A DNA stretch of 52,037 nt, from the NCBI GenBank assembly GCA_023129165.1, contig JAGMCL010000109.1:1-52037 (forward strand). Reading direction: 5' to 3'. Shown piece after piece: positions 41,410 through 48,906 of the stretch. Origin of the DNA: Caldifarciminota bacterium (GTDB lineage Bacteria > Hydrothermota > UBA3073). Position 1 is the stretch's first letter. Each line of letters starts with the position of its first letter. The notes beneath the pieces were generated by a model. It searched no databases, was not told where the DNA came from, and saw nothing but the letters and a program-made list of their open reading frames with translations. A program made the position numbers and the translations under genes.

Positions 41410-41795
41410 GGTGTAAAAATAGCTAATGCCGAATGACTAATACCTAATTTTATAAGATTGAAGGAAAAAGTAAAAGATAAAAGTTTTGGTTTTATGTCGT
41501 TACCGTTTGGTCTAATTTCCGTGATCTATATTGCCCTAATTTTCATTCTTTCGGGTATTCCCAGTCAGATTGAATTAATAAGTAAGTTTAATCCGCTTAG
41601 TCTGCTTCATATCCCTTTATATGGTTTATTAACATTTTTTCTTATACGCACCTTCTGGAGAAAGGGGAAAAAGTCATTAATTCTTGCAATTTTTATTGCT
41701 CTATTAGTAGCGGTTTTTGACGAATTGAATCAGATTCATATACCAGGAAGAATGGCATCAGGATGGGATGTGGTGATGGATGCGGTGGGGATAGG
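41189..41795 (+). repeat. 607-bp direct repeat, copy B (wzi 3' end plus VanZ)
   Basis: Partner of 37586-38192 at constant 3603-bp offset. Copy B keeps an uninterrupted VanZ 3' end and thus shows the pre-insertion state of copy A. Confidence 0.9.
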
Positions 41796-41841
41796 AGGTA
41801 TGGCGATGTTTTATCAAAGACTTGTAAAATATCGCAAATGA
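41458..41841 (+). CDS. VanZ-family membrane protein, copy 2
   Basis: The protein is 127 aa with a TTG start conserved with copy 1. Four hydrophobic segments, then FDELNQIHIPGRMASGWDVV and MDAVGIGGMAMFYQRLVKYR as the native C-terminus. Substitutions from copy 1 (GIPSQIELISKFN versus GISGEIELIKRFN) suggest the duplication is not brand new and that both have been under protein-level constraint. Confidence 0.82.
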   Translation: MKEKVKDKSFGFMSLPFGLISVIYIALIFILSGIPSQIELISKFNPLSLLHIPLYGLLTFFLIRTFWRKGKKSLILAIFIALLVAVFDELNQIHIPGRMASGWDVVMDAVGIGGMAMFYQRLVKYRK

Positions 41842-42187
41842 CCCTGATGAAATACATACCCTGTTGAATAGCTCTGCTTCCACCATAATGTAATAAAGTG
41901 AAACATTACACCCCATTAGATAGTTTACACATCTCACAGGACAAGCATGGCAAGCAGGGCAGGCAGGGTAAACTAATTATTAATTTCTAATTTCTAATGG
42001 AAAAGAGGAAAAGGGAAATCAATTAACAATGCAAAATTAGCAATTAGCAATGCGAAATTAGTAATGCAAGTAGTAAGCTGACAACAGATGAAATTACAAG
42101 ACTGTTAGGACTGCTATGGGTGTTTTTATATTGTAGCGGTATAAAAACACTTGTAGCAGAAATAATGAAATTCAAGAGGGAGGTAAA
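41842..42187. repeat. Composite repeat, TTAGCAATTAGCAATGC array and upstream palindrome of the ATPase gene
   Basis: From 41860: ACCCTGTTGAATAGC, CATAATGTAATAAAGTGAAA, CACCCCATTAGATAG, the inverted composite repeat again. About 41975-42070: TTATTAATTTCTAATTTC and GCAAAATTAGCAATTAGCAA, a solo arm of cassette style without a gene. Then the 49-bp palindrome at 42111-42159. No gene. Confidence 0.65.
42111..42159. promoter_or_regulatory. Upstream palindrome of a matched pair around the ATPase gene
   Basis: CTGCTATGGGTGTTTTTATA / TATAAAAACACTTGTAGCAG, 20-bp arms with three mismatches, loop TTGTAGCGG. The same architecture, with nearly the same sequence, occurs after the gene at 43432. It may be an operator for the gene's own wHTH or an element end. 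Confidence 0.6.
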
Positions 42188-43396
42188 ATGTGGAAGGGAA
42201 TTGGTTTTAGTGCTGAGCCCTTTCTATCAATAGAGCCATTGTCTGCAAAAGAGGAACTTGAGTACTTCGTGGACAGAGAAGAAGAAATAATAGAACTTTC
42301 TTCTTATTTAGCAAGAGACCATTCTTTTAATCTCTTGATTACAGGAAAAGCCGGTATTGGTAAGACATCGCTTGTTAATAAGACCCTCTCCCGCTTTCCG
42401 ACATCTCTTCGGATAAACCTTTCACAATTGGAAGAACATCAGGCTATTATGGATAGAATCGTTCTTGAAGTAGCAAAATTTGCGAAAAATTTAGGCATAA
42501 GGGAAGGAAAGAGTATTGAGGAACAACTTGTATATGAATCACGGTTGATTAAAGGTACCGCAGGAAATCTTAGTGGGGGGATACCATTTCTTAGAGGAGG
42601 AATACAAAGAGAAAAAAGAGAAGAGGAGGTTTTAAGGGAAACTCTGATTTCGAGAGAAACACTATTGGAAGAGCTTTTGGAGAAAATTATGAATAAGAGA
42701 GGATTATTGATAATGTTTTTAGACGACGCTGACCATTTACCAGAAAGCCTCCAGACAAGAATTCTTGAATCCTGTGAATCCGTTTTTGTTTCTAAGAGAT
42801 GTATCTCAATCTTTGCATCAAGGAAAGAGACAGGCAAGCTCTTTGCAAGCGACGCCGATTCTGTTTACAGAGCGCGCTTCGTTGATTTTATAGAATTGAA
42901 AAACATTATAAAAAGGGACCCACGTTCAGTAGAGCAAATTTTACGTCCAAGATTTGAAAAGGTTGCATTAGATACTTACGTTTATCCGTTTACTACAGAA
43001 GCAAATCGATTCCTGAGCGATATATGTGATGGTAATATTAGAGAACTATTACGGTACGCTTCAATCATAATAGGGCAAGCAGTTCGCCAGAATGTACCCG
43101 TACCCTTGCAGGTTGAATTTGCAATGGCTGCCCTTGCAAGCAAAAATTATCTTGTTGGAGAAATAGATGAAGAATTATACCATGTGCTAAATGCATTGAA
43201 GAATAAATCTATGTCAGCATCTGATATAGAGTTCCAAACGTCTACAAGTCTTGCACGGGCAACACTTTCAAACATTTGCAATCGTCTTTGCAAAGATGGA
43301 TTACTTAATAAGACCATTAACAAGAAAAAGGTATTTTACTCCATTTCACCCAAAGGGGAACATACCTTGAACATGTACGAGACCTTAAGGAGATAA
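42188..43396 (+). CDS. Orc1/Cdc6-like AAA ATPase with C-terminal winged helix
   Basis: The protein is 402 aa. Walker A is ITGKAGIGKTS (51-61), Walker B is LLIMFLDDAD (173-182), and a sensor-1-like SIFASRKE follows. The C-terminal 80 residues are a winged helix (MSASDIEFQTSTSLARATLS, then NRLCKDGLLNKTINKKKVFY). It should bind DNA in an ATP-dependent manner. Substrates are unknown. It is a single gene bracketed by a pair of near-identical palindromes, so it may be a self-contained mobile or autoregulated unit. GAGGGAGG precedes ATG. Confidence 0.78.
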   Translation: MWKGIGFSAEPFLSIEPLSAKEELEYFVDREEEIIELSSYLARDHSFNLLITGKAGIGKTSLVNKTLSRFPTSLRINLSQLEEHQAIMDRIVLEVAKFAKNLGIREGKSIEEQLVYESRLIKGTAGNLSGGIPFLRGGIQREKREEEVLRETLISRETLLEELLEKIMNKRGLLIMFLDDADHLPESLQTRILESCESVFVSKRCISIFASRKETGKLFASDADSVYRARFVDFIELKNIIKRDPRSVEQILRPRFEKVALDTYVYPFTTEANRFLSDICDGNIRELLRYASIIIGQAVRQNVPVPLQVEFAMAALASKNYLVGEIDEELYHVLNALKNKSMSASDIEFQTSTSLARATLSNICNRLCKDGLLNKTINKKKVFYSISPKGEHTLNMYETLRR

Positions 43397-43431
43397 AACT
43401 GTTGGAATATGAAATTGAAAAATTGATAAAA

Positions 43432-43479
43432 CTGCTACAACTGTTTTTATATTGTAGCAGATAAAAACAGTTGTAGCAG
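43432..43479. promoter_or_regulatory. Downstream palindrome of the matched pair
   Basis: CTGCTACAACTGTTTTTAT / ATAAAAACAGTTGTAGCAG, 19-bp perfect arms, loop ATTGTAGCAG, which itself repeats the TGTAGCAG end of the arm. Could be a terminator by stem stability, but there is no T-tract, and the match to the upstream palindrome argues for a binding site. Confidence 0.65.
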
Positions 43480-43532
43480 AACTGTTTGATAAAATTGTGC
43501 ATAAGGAAGGTCGTTTATAGAAAGGAGAGATG

Positions 43533-43595
43533 ATGCGAGTACCAATTATGGACTTGAAGAGACAGTATCTTTCAATAAAGTCTGTGGACAGGTAA
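43533..43595 (+). pseudogene. N-terminal fragment of a second DegT aminotransferase
   Basis: A GGAGAGATG ribosome-binding site and MRVPIMDLKRQYLSIKSVD match the start of the intact gene (MKVNFLDLKAQYLSIKEEVD), then stop after 20 codons. With the wzi and deacetylase relics it shows that the 34-42 kb module once existed in a second copy. Confidence 0.7.
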
Positions 43596-43874
43596 GAGAG
43601 AATTCAGACAGATAGGTGAGGAGGATGCAAACGGATAAGAAAAGATGCAGACTGAAGACCAGAGACAAGGGGAAAAGGAAAAAGGGAAATTGCCCACGGA
43701 GATCACTGAGTAAAAAGATAATTAAAGAATTATAAACGTTTCGTGTTTTTCGCCTGCCCCGCAGGGAGGAATGACCGTATCGGGGTGTACTTCGTGGGGG
43801 AAAAATTTGTGTAATCGATTTATAATCTGTGAAATCAGAGATTGCTGACTCTTTCAGTAATCTCCAGTTTTTTC
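43596..43874. repeat. Intergenic CCCACGGAG...TTCGTGGG palindromic element
   Basis: GAAATTGCCCACGGAGATCA...TTTCGTGTTTTTCG surrounds CTGCCCCGCAGGGAGG and ATGACCGTATCGGGGTGTAC. It ends in GTACTTCGTGGGGGAAAAAT and TCTCCAGTTTTTTCTTGACA. No gene is seen. Confidence 0.6.
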
Positions 43875-43903
43875 TTGACATTCTTCAGGTTTTATGTTAT
43901 AGT
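43875..43903 (+). promoter_or_regulatory. Sigma-70-type promoter of ATPase gene, with GTAAAC repeats downstream
   Basis: TTGACA, exact 17-nt spacer, TATAGT. Downstream to the start codon are repeated GTAAAC or AGTTTA words (43914, 43938, 43949, 43960, 43972). TGTAGTAAAC is shared with the leader at 47083. Confidence 0.65.
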
Positions 43904-43978
43904 TTATTTATGTAGTAAACCGGATTTGGTATAAACTAATAAAGTTTACTAAAAGGTAAACTAAATAAGAGTAAACTG

Positions 43979-45115
43979 ATGGAGTTTAAAATGTACAAGA
44001 TATTTCCTGTTGGGGTCCCGGTAACGGGGAGAAATTTAATAGGGAGAAAAAAAGAGATAGAAGAAATTGGGAGATCGTTGGAGATTGGACAAAGTGTTAT
44101 CATAACTGCTCCAAGAAAATATGGTAAGACATCACTCATATTTGAAATGCTGAATCAGGCAAAGGTAAAGGGTTATTTTACAGGATTAGTGGATGTATTT
44201 GGTGTACTTACAAAGAGAGAACTTGCCGAGAGAATTGTAGATTCTGTGCTTGTCAATAGACGAATCAGGCATGCAATAAAAAGGGTCAAGGAGAATATTG
44301 TCAATGCAATGAAGAGCATGGAATTTAAGCAGGTTGTCCAAGACTTTGAATTCATACTTGGGTTTTCCAATTATCAAATTGACGAGGAAGCCCTCCTGGA
44401 TGAAGCATTGGACTTCCCCGAGAAATTTGCACGGAAATATGATAAAAGAGTCATCCTGGCATTTGATGAGTTCGGAGACATCTGCAAACTAGATGGCGAA
44501 GCCCTTATGAAGAAAATGAGATCTAAATTTCAATTACACCAAAACGTCACTTATATATTCTCTGGCAGTCAGGAAACCCTTATGAAAGATTTATTCACCA
44601 AGAGAAAAAGTGCTTTTTTCAGGTTCGGTAGAGTCTTCTATTTATCCGGGTTGCCAAAGGCAGATTTTAAGTCGTACATTATCAGGAGCTTCAATCGAGA
44701 GGGAGTCGAGATAGATGAATCCTGTGTAGATGATCTTTTGTATAAGACAGATGGTCACCCCTATTATACGCAACTTGTCTGTCAATTATGCTATCTAAAT
44801 GTAAAAAGGGGGAAAGAGAGGGTTGCATCAAGAGAAATGGAAGAGGCATATAAGAAGGCGATATTACTTGAGAGACCATATTTCGAAGAAATGGAAATAT
44901 CTTTGATGGAGAATAAATACCAATTACTCCTTGTCAGACAACTTGTTTATGACGAGGGATCTGCATATAAGGTAAAAGGGATAGATAAACAATACATTTA
45001 TAAGTTGATTGTTGCATTACAGAAAAGGGGGATAATCAAAAGAATTGATAGGGGAAAATATACCCTCACCGACCCTTTATTCAAAAGTTATCTGGAACTA
45101 AGAAACGAGAAGTAG
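43979..45115 (+). CDS. Archaeal-type AAA ATPase (PF01637-like)
   Basis: The protein is 378 aa. FPVGVPVTGRNLIGRKKEIE is followed by Walker A ITAPRKYGKTSLIFEML (44-52) and Walker B VILAFDEFGDI, then TYIFSGSQETLMKDLFT as sensor 1. GHPYYTQLVCQLCY is the lid signature of this family, and a C-terminal winged helix (RQLVYDEGSAYKVKG...TLTDPLFKSYL) follows. Family members are often found with effector nucleases, but none is adjacent here. It is a stand-alone gene with its own promoter and repeats on both sides. Confidence 0.85.
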   Translation: MEFKMYKIFPVGVPVTGRNLIGRKKEIEEIGRSLEIGQSVIITAPRKYGKTSLIFEMLNQAKVKGYFTGLVDVFGVLTKRELAERIVDSVLVNRRIRHAIKRVKENIVNAMKSMEFKQVVQDFEFILGFSNYQIDEEALLDEALDFPEKFARKYDKRVILAFDEFGDICKLDGEALMKKMRSKFQLHQNVTYIFSGSQETLMKDLFTKRKSAFFRFGRVFYLSGLPKADFKSYIIRSFNREGVEIDESCVDDLLYKTDGHPYYTQLVCQLCYLNVKRGKERVASREMEEAYKKAILLERPYFEEMEISLMENKYQLLLVRQLVYDEGSAYKVKGIDKQYIYKLIVALQKRGIIKRIDRGKYTLTDPLFKSYLELRNEK

Positions 45116-45523
45116 GAAGTGATGAGTAGGGAAAAGGGAAATTGCCCACGAAGGACACCCCGATATAGTCGTTCCCCATTAAATATTGCTTCGCATTTAA
45201 CGGGATAAACCTCCCTACGGGGCAGGCGGAAATCACTAAATTAAAAGATAGAATTAAATTAAAAGATATAAGGCCCACAGAAAACATGGAGTGCACTAAA
45301 AAATAAAGAAATTAAAGAGTTATAAGAATTCCGTGAATTTCGTGGGAAAGAGATGGCCCACGGAGTACACCCCGATATAGTCATTCTTCCCTACGGGGCA
45401 GGCTGAGTTCACTGAAAATAAAGAAAATAAATTCCGTGTGTTCCGTGATCTTCGTGGGAGAAAAATCAGGTCATCTGTGGGAGATAATAGCTCAGTGGGA
45501 GAATATTTTTGTGGGCTTTTTTC
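45116..45523. repeat. Palindromic repeat block between ATPase genes
   Basis: Solo arm-like GAGAAGTAGGAAGTGATGAG at the gene end, CCCACGAAGGACACCCCGA, CCCCATTAAAT...ATTTAACGGGA, then two CCCACGGAGTACACC...TTCCGTGTGTTCCGTG units ending in TTTTGTGGGCTTTTTTC just before the next promoter. No gene. Confidence 0.65.
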
Positions 45524-45561
45524 TTGACTTTCTTGCGAAATTATAGTATAATGCATTATAC
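45524..45561 (+). promoter_or_regulatory. Sigma-70-type promoter with palindromic operator
   Basis: TTGACT (45524), 17-nt spacer, TATAAT (45547). The -10 is embedded in the perfect 16-bp palindrome GTATAATGCATTATAC (45546-45561). The start codon is only about 30 nt further and lacks a clear Shine-Dalgarno sequence. Confidence 0.68.
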
Positions 45562-45587
45562 AAAATAGTATAACAACAATTACTATA

Positions 45588-46694
45588 ATGAAAAATCCCT
45601 TCAAATATGGTGAAATTGTAAGTGGTGAATACTTCACCGACAGGAAGAAAGAGATAAGGGATATAACTGAGTGTATTAAGGCTTCTCAGAATATGTTCAT
45701 TTACTCCTACAGGCGGATGGGCAAGACATCACTAATTAAAAATGTCCTGTCTCTGTTTAAAGACAAGATAACTCCCATTTATATAGACTTGGAAAAGTCG
45801 CCGACCATAAATCACTTTCTTAAGGATTATTCTGCTTCAATAAGTCAGCATTTTCTTGGCACAAAGGAGAGATTGAAGGAGATCGCCTCTTTCTTCAAGC
45901 GAGTTATTCCAAGTTTTGAACTTTCTGAGGGAGGATGGAAGGTGTCTTTTGACTTTTCAAGAACCACAGCAGGTATTGAAAAGGCGTTGGATGAGGTGAT
46001 TGAAATACCCCAAAAGATTGCAGAAAGGTACAAAAGGCATGTTGTCGTGGTTTTTGATGAGTTTCAGGAGATAGAGCAATATAACGGTAAAGTATTTGAG
46101 AAGAGGTTAAGGGCGTCTATTCAGCATCAGAATGATGTATGTTATATCTTTATAGGTAGTAAGACCCATATAATTCTTAATATGTTTACCAATCCTGAGA
46201 GGGCGTTTTTCAGGTCTGCTATGGTTTATCCCCTTGATTATATCCCGGATAATGAACTAGTAGAATTTATACAAGGTCGTTTCGGTTCAACAGGCAAAGA
46301 TGTTTCTGAATCATCGGCAAAAAGGATTGTTCAACTCTCTAACAGAAGTCCCTATCATATACAACTACTTTGTTTCCATATCTGGTTAGTAAGTGGAAAG
46401 AAGATAGACGAAACACAGATTGATAAGGCACTTGACGAGGTTTTGAGCGCTCAGAATGAGTTGTATTACAGTTGGTATGATTCGCTCTCGTTGTATCAGA
46501 AGGCCGTCCTTTTGGCACTTTCGCAGGAGAGGGAGATATTTTCCCAGGATGTAATACTGACCTATGGATTGAAAAATCCCTCTACAACTCAGGCATCGGT
46601 GAAGGCACTGTTGAGGAATAATCGGATTATAAAGACAAAAGAGGGATATGACATCTTCGATCCATTCTTTAAGTTATGGCTGATGAAGAGATAA
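45588..46694 (+). CDS. Archaeal-type AAA ATPase (PF01637-like), second copy
   Basis: The protein is 368 aa. NPFKYGEIVSGEYFTDRKKE is followed by Walker A YSYRRMGKTSLIKNVL (39-54), Walker B VVVVFDEFQEIEQYNG and sensor YIFIGSKTHIILNMFTN. The lid is SNRSPYHIQLLCFHIW, and the C-terminus is a winged helix ending DIFDPFFKLWLMKR. It is a paralogue of the gene at 43979 but clearly diverged. It has the same promoter-plus-repeat arrangement. Confidence 0.86.
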   Translation: MKNPFKYGEIVSGEYFTDRKKEIRDITECIKASQNMFIYSYRRMGKTSLIKNVLSLFKDKITPIYIDLEKSPTINHFLKDYSASISQHFLGTKERLKEIASFFKRVIPSFELSEGGWKVSFDFSRTTAGIEKALDEVIEIPQKIAERYKRHVVVVFDEFQEIEQYNGKVFEKRLRASIQHQNDVCYIFIGSKTHIILNMFTNPERAFFRSAMVYPLDYIPDNELVEFIQGRFGSTGKDVSESSAKRIVQLSNRSPYHIQLLCFHIWLVSGKKIDETQIDKALDEVLSAQNELYYSWYDSLSLYQKAVLLALSQEREIFSQDVILTYGLKNPSTTQASVKALLRNNRIIKTKEGYDIFDPFFKLWLMKR

Positions 46695-47050
46695 TGGCCC
46701 ACGAAGGACACCCCGATATAGTCGTTCCTCCCTACGGGGCAGGCGGAGATCACTAAATTAAGTAAATAAAAGACAAAGAATAATAGAAGATTAAAAGATG
46801 GCCCACGAAGGAGATAGGGAAATTGCCCACGGAGTACACTAAGTTCACGAAAGATATAAATTAAAAAGAAAAAGAAATAAAAGAATTGTAAGATTTTCGT
46901 GCATTCCGTGAATTTCGTGGGAAAGAGATGGCCCACGGAGTACACTGAGTTCACTGAAAATAAAGAAAAGAAATTTCGTGCATTCCGTGTATTTCGTGGG
47001 GAAAGTTTTTTTGTCTTTAGTGGGGGAAAATTTTCGTGGGCAGTTTTTTC
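46695..47050. repeat. Palindromic repeat block before the FAD oxidoreductase
   Basis: CCCACGAAGGACACCCCGAT, then two CCCACGGAGTACACT.../...CGTGCATTCCGTGTATTTCG-type units ending TTTTCGTGGGCAGTTTTTTC. Arms of each unit are complementary (CCCACGGA...CACTGAAAA with TTTCGTG...CGTGGG). No gene. Confidence 0.65.
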
Positions 47051-47079
47051 TTGACTTCTTTTAGATTTTATGATATTAT
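47051..47079 (+). promoter_or_regulatory. Sigma-70-type promoter of the FAD oxidoreductase
   Basis: TTGACT, 17-nt spacer, TATTAT. Leader GTGTAGTAAACTAG resembles the one at 43910, so the two genes may share a regulator. Confidence 0.65.
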
Positions 47080-47103
47080 TTGTGTAGTAAACTAGATATA
47101 TAT

Positions 47104-48309
47104 ATGTTCGATGTTGCGGTTATAGGAGCTGGACCCATAGGTTGTTACACTGCATACCAACTTGCTGACAAGGGATTTGATGTGCTGTTGTTAGAGGAGG
47201 ATGATGAGGTTGGAAGGAATGTTGTTTGCACCGGAGTAATTGGTAAGGAGGCATTTGAACGATTTAATATTCCTAAAGATTCTATAATTGCCAAGATAAA
47301 TAGACTCCTTTTTGTTTCACCATCTAATATTCACCTTGAGTATATACACCAGGATGAGCTTGCATATGTTGTGAATAGATACAGGTTCGATAAGGGGATT
47401 TTTCAACTGGCATTAAGTAGAGGGGTTGAGGTCAAATTGGGAGAGGGTGTACAAGATATAAGAGAAGAGGGGGATAGGGTCGTATTACAGACAGACAATA
47501 GCATATATAGAGCTAACACTGCTGTTATTGCTACTGGTGTAAACCCCGCACCCTGCCCTACTTCGCGGAGTAAGGCTGGGGAAGGACGAGATGTTATGAG
47601 GTGCGGGGTAAATTACGAGCTACAACGTTCAGCAGGGATGGGAATAGTTAAAAATTTCCTGATGGGGGCGCAGATTAATTTACCTGAATACCGAACATAT
47701 GAAGAGTTATCTACTGCGAATTCAACGGTTGAGATACATACTGGACGGAGGATTGCACCAGGTTCATTTGGGTGGGTTGTGCCATCAAATGGAAGTGTTA
47801 GAGTTGGTGTGATGACTGAGAAAAATCCAAAATATTGGCTAAAGAAATTCATTGAAAATAGATTGAATCAAGTAATTTCTAATGACGATGGATTTAGAGA
47901 GAAACCCATTGCATTTGGTTCCATTGAAAGGAGTGTAAGTGGTAGGATACTTGCAGTAGGAGAGGCTGCTGGACAGGTAAAGACAACAACAGGTGGAGGA
48001 ATATTTTATGGGCTTTTAGGTTCTGAAATAGCAGTGAATATGCTTATAAAAGCTATCAAGACTGGGAATATGGATTATCTTACAGAATATGAGCAGAGAT
48101 GGAGAGGAATGCTCGAGGAAGAGATATTTATGGGATGGCATATAAGAAAGTTGGCTAAGAAAATAGATGATGAGACACTTGATAGGCTATTTAAACGGTT
48201 CAAGAGAGGAAAGTTCCTTGCAATGAGGATAATAAGACGGATAAATTTTGAATATCATGGAGCCCTTTTAGCTTTTTGCCTAAAGGCGTTTGGAGGAATA
48301 ATTAAGTGA
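47104..48309 (+). CDS. FAD-dependent oxidoreductase of the geranylgeranyl-reductase family, with an in-frame palindromic insertion
   Basis: The protein is 401 aa from ATG 47104; the track starts at 47080, but that lies at the promoter's transcription start. FAD motifs are VAVIGAGPIGCYTAYQLADK and VLLLEEDDEVGRNVVCTG. AVIATGVN is interrupted after residue 146 by 23 extra residues (PAPCPTSRSKAGEGRDVMRC, then GVN), then YELQRSAGMGIVKNFLMGAQ resumes. The C-terminal VGEAAGQVKTTTGGGIFYGL is the second FAD contact. Members reduce isoprenoid double bonds or act on related lipids, so a role with the prenyl carrier is possible. Confidence 0.82.
   Translation: MFDVAVIGAGPIGCYTAYQLADKGFDVLLLEEDDEVGRNVVCTGVIGKEAFERFNIPKDSIIAKINRLLFVSPSNIHLEYIHQDELAYVVNRYRFDKGIFQLALSRGVEVKLGEGVQDIREEGDRVVLQTDNSIYRANTAVIATGVNPAPCPTSRSKAGEGRDVMRCGVNYELQRSAGMGIVKNFLMGAQINLPEYRTYEELSTANSTVEIHTGRRIAPGSFGWVVPSNGSVRVGVMTEKNPKYWLKKFIENRLNQVISNDDGFREKPIAFGSIERSVSGRILAVGEAAGQVKTTTGGGIFYGLLGSEIAVNMLIKAIKTGNMDYLTEYEQRWRGMLEEEIFMGWHIRKLAKKIDDETLDRLFKRFKRGKFLAMRIIRRINFEYHGALLAFCLKAFGGIIK
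47544..47608. mobile_element. In-frame palindromic element in the FAD oxidoreductase gene
   Basis: 65 bp with ends CCCCGCACC / GGTGCGGGG and an inner TACTTCGCGGAGTA palindrome. Flanks are TAAA on both sides, an exact 4-bp duplication. 65 plus 4 is 69, so the gene stays in frame and gains 23 codons. Confidence 0.78.
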
Positions 48310-48310
48310 T

Positions 48311-48888
48311 GATAGACTACAGACAGCAGACCACAGACCGCAGACTACAGACCGCAGACTACAGACCGCAGACTGCAGACTACAGACCACAAACCACAGA
48401 CTACAGACCGCAGACTACAGACCACAGACTAAGGACTAAAAAATTAATTAATAAAGGAAGGAGGAGGATTATGGGAAGGGATTATAGGAAGATTAAGGCA
48501 TGGAAATTAGCAGATGAACTGGCAGTCTTAATATATAAGTCAACAGGTGATTTTCCAAAGTCTGAAATCTATGGACTTACTTCTCAAATAAGGAGAGCAG
48601 CGGTATCTGTAGCTGCAAATATAGTAGAAGGAGCATCACGCAAAACAAAACTTGATTATTCCCATTTTTTATATATTTCAAGAGGTTCATTGGCTGAGGT
48701 TGGATATTATATACATCTTTCGAGAAGATTGGACTTCATTGATGACAATAAGTGTACTAAATTGGGTAGGTTGCAACAAGAAACTGCTGCTACACTTTAT
48801 GGATTGATAAAGTCTGTAGAAAGTGAAACTTGAAAAAAAACCTTATATTTTTAGTCTATGGTCTGTGGTCTGTAGTCTGTTGTCTAAG
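48311..48888 (+). mobile_element. Four-helix-protein cassette 3 with self-complementary arms
   Basis: Left arm (48311-48440): repeated CAGACTACAGACCGCAGACT-type words. Right arm (48851-48888): TTAGTCTATGGTCTGTGGTC then TGTAGTCTGTTGTCTAAG, the complement of the same words. The single gene inside starts 30 nt after the left arm. The ORF track starts at 48306 because the left arm happens to be open in frame. Confidence 0.8.
48471..48833 (+). CDS. Four-helix bundle protein, IVP/S23 family, copy 3
   Basis: The protein is 120 aa from ATG 48471, placed after GGAAGGAGGAGGATT; the 55 preceding codons of the track ORF (repeated YRPQTAD) are arm sequence and not part of the protein family. RDYRKIKAWKLADELAVLIY, FPKSEIYGLTSQIRRAAVSV and AANIVEGASRKT are the family blocks. 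It is the copy closest to the consensus length. Function unknown. Confidence 0.9.
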   Translation: MGRDYRKIKAWKLADELAVLIYKSTGDFPKSEIYGLTSQIRRAAVSVAANIVEGASRKTKLDYSHFLYISRGSLAEVGYYIHLSRRLDFIDDNKCTKLGRLQQETAATLYGLIKSVESET

Positions 48889-48906
48889 CTTATCAACGGG
48901 GGTATT

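Noticed and set aside
43432-43479. Rho-independent terminator after the AAA ATPase
   Set aside because: The stem is AT-rich and no T-tract follows; the twin palindrome upstream of the gene argues against a simple terminator.
48306-48470. N-terminal extension of the four-helix protein (YRPQTAD repeats)
   Set aside because: The extension is the cassette's left arm read in frame; a strong ribosome-binding site precedes ATG 48471 and the family length fits from there.
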